From: an uncultured Treponema sp. | GTDB taxonomy: Bacteria > Spirochaetota > Spirochaetia > Treponematales > Treponemataceae | Assembly (NCBI GenBank): GCA_937902445.1 | Contig: CALELJ010000305.1 | Location: 1 to 27,920, forward strand | DNA: 27,920 nt | Direction of reading: 5' to 3' | In this document: piece after piece, positions 24,704 through 27,920 of the stretch | How positions within the stretch are numbered: the stretch's first letter is position 1 | How the letters are laid out: the number at the start of each line of letters is the position of its first letter | The notes under the pieces: generated by a model | The model's input: the letters and a program-made list of their open reading frames with translations, nothing else | Databases searched by the model: none | Told to the model about the DNA's origin: nothing | Translations under genes and position numbers: made by a program

Positions 24704-26068
24704 ATGGCAAAGGTTACAGAAAAGGTTGCCGACAAGGCAAAGAAGACTGTTTCAAAAGCAAAGACAGCTGTAAAGACTGCTGCAAAGAAAACAACAAAGA
24801 AGTCAGGAAAGGACAAGGTTGTTCTCGCTTATTCAGGTGGACTTGATACAACTGTCATCATTCCATGGCTCAAGGAAAACTACGACTACGATGTAATCGC
24901 TGTTTGTATCGATGTAGGTCAGGGTGACAACTGGAAGGCAATCAAGAACCGTGCCCTCAAAACTGGAGCATCTGCATGTTATGTTGTAGACGCCCGTCAG
25001 GAATATATTGAAGAATACATCTGGCCTGCTCTCAAGGCTAATGCAATTTACGAAGATGAATATCTTCTCGGAACATCAACAGCCCGTCCACTTATCGGAA
25101 AGATTCTTGTTGAATATGCACGCCAGGAAGGAGCCGTTGCAATCTGTCACGGTGCAACAGGAAAGGGAAATGACCAGGTTCGCTTTGAGCTTGCAATCAA
25201 GGCATTTGCTCCAGACCTCAAGTGTATCGCTGCATGGCGTGATGACAAGTGGAACATGGACAGCCGCGAAGCAGAAATCAAGTACCTTGAAGACCGCGGA
25301 CTTGAAGTTCCAATGAAGAAGGATCAGTCATACTCACGTGATGAGAACATCTGGCACCTTAGCCATGAAGGTCTTGAACTTGAGAAGACAGAGAACGAAC
25401 CAAACTACAAGCACATGCTCAAGAACACAACAGTTCCGGAAGAAGCTCCTGCTGCAGGTGAATACGTTAAGATCGAATTTGAAAAGGGTATTCCAGTTGC
25501 TGTTAACGGCAAGAAAATGGACGCACTCAAGCTCCTTACAGAACTCAACAAGATCGGTGGACGCAATGGTATCGGACTCGTTGACATCTGTGAAAACCGC
25601 TGTGTAGGTATGAAGAGCCGTGGTGTTTACGAAACACCGGGTGGAGCAATCCTTTATGCCGCACACCGCATGATGAACCACCTTACACTTGACCGTGATA
25701 CATATCACTACAAGCAGCAGCTTTCTGTTAAGATTGGTGAACTCATCTATGACGGAAAGGTATTTACAACTCTCTATGATTCATTGATGGCTTTCGTAGA
25801 CAAGTCAGAAGAAACATGTACAGGTTGGGTTAAACTCAAGCTCATCAAGGGTGCAATCCGCGGTGCAGGTTCTGGTTCAAAGTACAGCCTCTACAACGAA
25901 TCAATCGCTTCGTTTACAACTGGTGACCTCTACAACCACAAGGACGCAGAAGGCTTCATCACATTGTTCGGTCTCCCACTCCGTGTACGCGCCATGATGG
26001 AGCAGAGCGTAGGTGAAGGACAAGCAGTGTTGAAGTCAAAGAAGCTCAAGAAGAGACCAACAGAGTAA
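24704..26068 (+). CDS. argG: Argininosuccinate synthase with Lys-rich N-terminal extension
   Basis: ArgG joins citrulline and aspartate using ATP in arginine synthesis. The ATG at 24704 is chosen over an upstream in-frame ATG (24638) because TAGAGG precedes it and because 24638 lies in the promoter/operator. The 454-residue product contains the ATP loop VVLAYSGGLDTTV, ICHGATGKGNDQVRFEL, AAWRDDKWNMDSREAEI, EDRGLEVP and CVGMKSRGVYETPGG. Family members usually start directly before the AYSGGLD loop. Here about 35 residues precede it, with 14 Lys in the first 38 and many Ala, Thr and Val, resembling histone H1 tails. The codon bias is strong. The last 62 bases are duplicated downstream. Confidence 0.96.
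   Translation: MAKVTEKVADKAKKTVSKAKTAVKTAAKKTTKKSGKDKVVLAYSGGLDTTVIIPWLKENYDYDVIAVCIDVGQGDNWKAIKNRALKTGASACYVVDARQEYIEEYIWPALKANAIYEDEYLLGTSTARPLIGKILVEYARQEGAVAICHGATGKGNDQVRFELAIKAFAPDLKCIAAWRDDKWNMDSREAEIKYLEDRGLEVPMKKDQSYSRDENIWHLSHEGLELEKTENEPNYKHMLKNTTVPEEAPAAGEYVKIEFEKGIPVAVNGKKMDALKLLTELNKIGGRNGIGLVDICENRCVGMKSRGVYETPGGAILYAAHRMMNHLTLDRDTYHYKQQLSVKIGELIYDGKVFTTLYDSLMAFVDKSEETCTGWVKLKLIKGAIRGAGSGSKYSLYNESIASFTTGDLYNHKDAEGFITLFGLPLRVRAMMEQSVGEGQAVLKSKKLKKRPTE
26007..26068 (+). repeat. Direct repeat copy 1 (3' end of argG)
   Basis: This 62-base segment ends at the argG stop and encodes the last 20 residues. It recurs at 26143-26204 with three differences, all in third codon positions and all synonymous in the argG frame (GCA/GCC, AAG/AAA, CTC/CTT). 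Confidence 0.97.
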
Positions 26069-26142
26069 GAGATTACTCGGCGAGGGCGCGATCGAGTGAG
26101 CGCCCGTCCAAGCTCTGCGTGAGCCGCCCCTGCGGCGAACTG
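26069..26142. repeat. GC-rich 74-base element with two perfect hairpins, between the argG repeats
   Basis: The composition is far richer in G+C than anything nearby. It contains GGGCGC (26084-26089) pairing with GCGCCC (26100-26105) and GCCGC (26123-26127) pairing with GCGGC (26132-26136) around the loop CCCT. It looks like a REP/MITE-type dispersed palindromic element; no other copy is in this window. Confidence 0.6.
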
Positions 26143-26204
26143 GCGTAGGTGAAGGACAAGCCGTGTTGAAATCAAAGAAGCTTAAGAAGAGACCAACAGA
26201 GTAA
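26143..26204 (+). repeat. Direct repeat copy 2 (displaced argG 3' end)
   Basis: This second copy of the argG tail ends with its own in-frame TAA, detached from the gene by the GC-rich element. It is 59/62 identical to copy 1. It has no start codon of its own and should not be translated unless the argG stop is read through. Confidence 0.95.
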
Positions 26205-26220
26205 TCTTCCGTTGCTTATA

Positions 26221-26266
26221 AAAAAAGAACACCCGTTTCGTTGTACGAAACGGGTGTTCTTTTTTT
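26221..26266. terminator. Bidirectional terminator between argG and the acetyltransferase
   Basis: The perfect stem GAACACCCGTTTCG/CGAAACGGGTGTTC is flanked by A and T runs (aaaaaa on the left, ttttttt on the right), with loop TTGTA. It serves argG on the plus strand and the acetyltransferase on the minus strand. Confidence 0.95.
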
Positions 26267-26278
26267 ATCCTGATTTTA

Positions 26279-26716
26279 TTAAGCACATTTGAGCGTCATT
26301 GGTGTATAGATGATTCCGTCTTCATTCTGCTCTCTGTCTGTGTCTTCAAATCCAAATCTGCGGTAAATGTCACGTGCATAGTGCGATGAGTTTACAGTGT
26401 ACTCATTGCAGCAGGAACTGTCCTTCATGTGGTTGAAAAGCTGCCTTCCAACACCGTGCCCCTGAAACTTTGGAGATACAAAGAAAAGTGCTATGTGTTT
26501 TCCGCAGTCACGGGTTGCAATGATTCCAATGAGGATGTGTCCGACAAATGCGCCGTAGATTTCAAGGGATTCAATCCAGTTTCTGTCGCTGATGATTCTG
26601 TAAAACTGTTTGATTCCATCTTCTGAGTAAAATTCCGCTTCAGTTTCCATAAATGAATTCCAGACGATTTCAATGGCTTCATCATACTCATGGGGATCAA
26701 GACTTCTGATTGTCAT
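26279..26716 (-). CDS. GNAT-family N-acetyltransferase
   Basis: The 145-residue protein starts at 26716, chosen for an excellent Shine-Dalgarno (AAGGAGGT, seven bases upstream). A possible upstream ATG at 26761 lacks one. It has the acetyl-CoA-binding motif A (LFFVSPKFQGHGVGRQLFNHM, with Q-G-x-G-V-G) and a C-terminal RDIYRRFGFEDTD typical of the fold. The substrate is not predictable; small soluble GNATs of this sort act on amines, peptides or antibiotics. It is transcribed toward argG and divergent from hisH. Confidence 0.9.
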   Translation of the reverse strand: MTIRSLDPHEYDEAIEIVWNSFMETEAEFYSEDGIKQFYRIISDRNWIESLEIYGAFVGHILIGIIATRDCGKHIALFFVSPKFQGHGVGRQLFNHMKDSSCCNEYTVNSSHYARDIYRRFGFEDTDREQNEDGIIYTPMTLKCA

Positions 26717-26901
26717 TCCAATACCTCCTTGCTGTTTACTTTTGCGTTCATTGTATAGCAAACGGACTTCCGTAGTTCCGCCTGTGGAAAAAACTGCACT
26801 GATAACGGCAATATTGACAGCATGAAATGTCAGCTGAAAGGTACTATCTGTTAAACTTTGACATTGTTTTCACAATCACTTAATTCTGTTATTATATCGG
26901 C
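26717..26901. promoter_or_regulatory. Divergent intergenic region upstream of hisH and the acetyltransferase
   Basis: For hisH, TTTTCA (26867-26872), 17 bases and TATTAT (26890-26895) predict a transcript starting at or within two bases of the ATG (26902). TTCACA (26869-26874) with TTATAT (26892-26897) is an alternative reading. An inverted repeat TGACA/TGTCA (26815-26832) lies upstream and could be an operator. No other feature was seen. Confidence 0.5.
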
Positions 26902-27543
26902 ATGATTGGTATTGTAGATTACAACGCGGGAAACATTACAAGTGTTGAACATGCCCTTGGATATCTCAAGGCTGACTATGTTCTTTCAAAGGATCCTGCT
27001 GAACTCAAAAACGCAGATAAAATTGTTTTTCCTGGTGTAGGTGATGCCGCCTATGCCATGGAACAGCTTAAGGCAACAGGTTTTGATTCTTTCCTGAAAG
27101 AATTCCATGCAAGCGGAAAACCGATGATTGGAATATGCCTTGGAAGTCAGATTGTATTTGACTATTCCGAAGAAGGTTCTGTTGACTGTCTTGGACTTAT
27201 CGGTGGAAAGATTCGTCACTTTTCTGATCTGTGGAAGGAACGTGTTGGCTCAGAAGGAAACATGAAGGTGCTTCCAAAAGTTCCACATATGGGATGGAAT
27301 GATGTTGAAATCTGCAATGGCGGCTCAAGGCTTCTTGAAGGTGTTTCAAATCACAGTGATTTTTATTTCGTCCATTCCTACGTAATCCAGCCGGAAGATC
27401 CGTCGGTAATCAAAGGATATGCAGACTACGGAATGATGGTTCCGTCCATTGTTGAAAAAGACAATCTTACTGTGTTCCAGTTCCATCCTGAAAAATCGGG
27501 AAAAGCTGGACTTAAGATCCTTGAAAACTTTGTGAATCTATAG
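26902..27543 (+). CDS. hisH: Imidazole glycerol phosphate synthase glutaminase subunit
   Basis: The 213-residue protein is a class I glutamine amidotransferase. It starts MIGIVDYNAGNITSVEHAL, has the oxyanion region VFPGVGDAAYAMEQL, the nucleophile Cys79 (GICLGSQ), and the catalytic His195 and Glu197 (FQFHPEKSGKAG). HisH supplies ammonia to HisF in histidine synthesis, so a hisF partner is needed. A hisF-like start follows at 27554 but is cut short. No ribosome site is present before the ATG and the promoter abuts it. Confidence 0.96.
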   Translation: MIGIVDYNAGNITSVEHALGYLKADYVLSKDPAELKNADKIVFPGVGDAAYAMEQLKATGFDSFLKEFHASGKPMIGICLGSQIVFDYSEEGSVDCLGLIGGKIRHFSDLWKERVGSEGNMKVLPKVPHMGWNDVEICNGGSRLLEGVSNHSDFYFVHSYVIQPEDPSVIKGYADYGMMVPSIVEKDNLTVFQFHPEKSGKAGLKILENFVNL

Positions 27544-27553
27544 GAGCCGTTGT

Positions 27554-27568
27554 ATGCTGAAGAAAAGA
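27554..27568 (+). pseudogene. hisF: Apparent start of hisF, truncated after about five codons
   Basis: Eleven bases after hisH, ATG CTG AAG AAA AGA encodes MLKKR, the usual start of HisF (MLxKRIIPCLD). AGGAG (27543-27547) precedes it at good spacing. The next codons do not continue with IIPCLD; the sequence instead becomes GC-rich and enters the HTH gene. Such a short match is suggestive only, but it is where hisF is expected. Confidence 0.5.
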
Positions 27569-27578
27569 AGGCGATTAT

Positions 27579-27920
27579 GTGGACATCAAACGAAACCTGT
27601 CGAATTGCCTCCGGGCTATGTACGAGTCCAGAGAGGGCACGCTGCAGGAATTTGCGGATGAACTGAATATCCCCCGGAGCACACTGCAGTCCATTCTGGC
27701 AGAGGGGAACACGACCATGGAAACACTGATGCGCATTTCCGAGAGCACGGAGATCCCGCCGGAGCTTCTTCTGGCCGATGACACGATGCCGGGAAAGATC
27801 AGTGTTGCCCGCTGGCTCCTCCGGGGACTGAACCGTTTTGATTCCATGACAGCGCCGAAACAGCAGGTCCTTGCAGATCATATCAACGGAATTCTGGAGG
27901 TGGTAGTCGATGACGGAGCT
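27579..27920 (+). CDS. HTH (XRE-like) regulator, 3' end beyond the window
   Basis: The GTG start at 27579 is preceded by AAGG; the frame is open to the window end (114 codons). The protein (VDIKRNLSNCLRAMYESREG, then TLQEFADELNIPRSTLQSIL) has a helix-turn-helix of XRE type at about 18-45, then ETLMRISESTEIPPELLLAD and a second helical section. The codon use (many CTG, CGG, CCG and CCC) and high G+C differ sharply from the rest of the window. It resembles regulators of gut Firmicutes; this is inferred from style, not a database match. A minus-strand open frame over the same bases is a shadow. Confidence 0.7.
   Translation, partial: MDIKRNLSNCLRAMYESREGTLQEFADELNIPRSTLQSILAEGNTTMETLMRISESTEIPPELLLADDTMPGKISVARWLLRGLNRFDSMTAPKQQVLADHINGILEVVVDDGA

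Noticed and set aside
25930..26175. Minus-strand open frame over the argG tail and GC-rich element
   Set aside because: It is composed of argG antisense plus the hairpin element, with no ribosome site; more likely a by-product of the GC-rich insert.
1..27920. CRISPR array, rRNA, IS element or prophage
   Set aside because: No regular spaced repeats, rRNA sequence, transposase, integrase or phage genes were seen on either strand.

Overview
The window looks like chromosomal DNA of a host-associated or free-living Treponema (Spirochaetota). I infer this from the protein style: a long-form GlyA beginning MSTPLENYLASCGNMPNAAM, a spirochaete-type EF-P, several signal-peptide beta-barrel, FecR and lipoprotein genes with no wider homologues that I recognise, GGDEF proteins with seven-helix membrane domains, and a class III adenylate cyclase. 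Base composition is moderately AT-rich. glyA, efp and argG use a distinct, strongly biased codon set typical of highly expressed genes. There is no rRNA, CRISPR array or recognisable transposase.

Layout from left to right. 1-3147: two divergent membrane GGDEF (diguanylate cyclase) genes; the left one runs off the window. 3269-4938: a TIM-barrel sugar isomerase-like protein, a VanZ-like protein, and a convergent CxxCxxCC cysteine-cluster protein. 5088-6582: glyA, broken by a frameshift, followed by a strong terminator. 6730-9753: a large periplasmic propeller/Y_Y_Y sensor fused to an adenylate cyclase. 9764-11085 (minus): a LapA-domain membrane protein coupled to a SPOR-domain protein. 11243-14185: an operon for a secreted protein, an outer-membrane barrel, a FecR-domain protein and a small Cys-containing protein. 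14210-16567 (minus): a lipoprotein followed by another barrel-like protein. 16666-17412: efp and tRNA-Arg(CCT), separated by two strong hairpins. 17515-21782: a very large secreted protein with an NlpC/P60-like C-terminus, coupled to a second secreted protein. 21804-24619: a small membrane protein, divergent from a 582-residue protein coupled to a PgeF/YfiH-type protein. 24704-26204: argG with a Lys-rich N-terminal tail, a promoter covered by two palindromes, and a duplicated 3' end around a GC-rich hairpin element. 26279-26716 (minus): a GNAT acetyltransferase. 26902-27543: hisH. 27554-27920: an apparent hisF start cut after about five codons, running straight into GC-rich DNA of foreign character that encodes an HTH protein.

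Much of the window is envelope biology (secreted proteins, barrels, SPOR, FecR, LapA) plus second-messenger signalling (two GGDEF proteins for c-di-GMP, one sensor cyclase for cAMP), set among scattered housekeeping genes (glyA, efp, argG, hisH). The points most worth checking are the hisH/hisF junction with foreign DNA, the argG 3' duplication and its GC-rich element, the argG tandem operators and histone-like tail, the propeller-cyclase fusion, the perfect hairpin that invades the 5' end of tRNA-Arg, and promoters placed so close to start codons that leaderless transcripts are expected.
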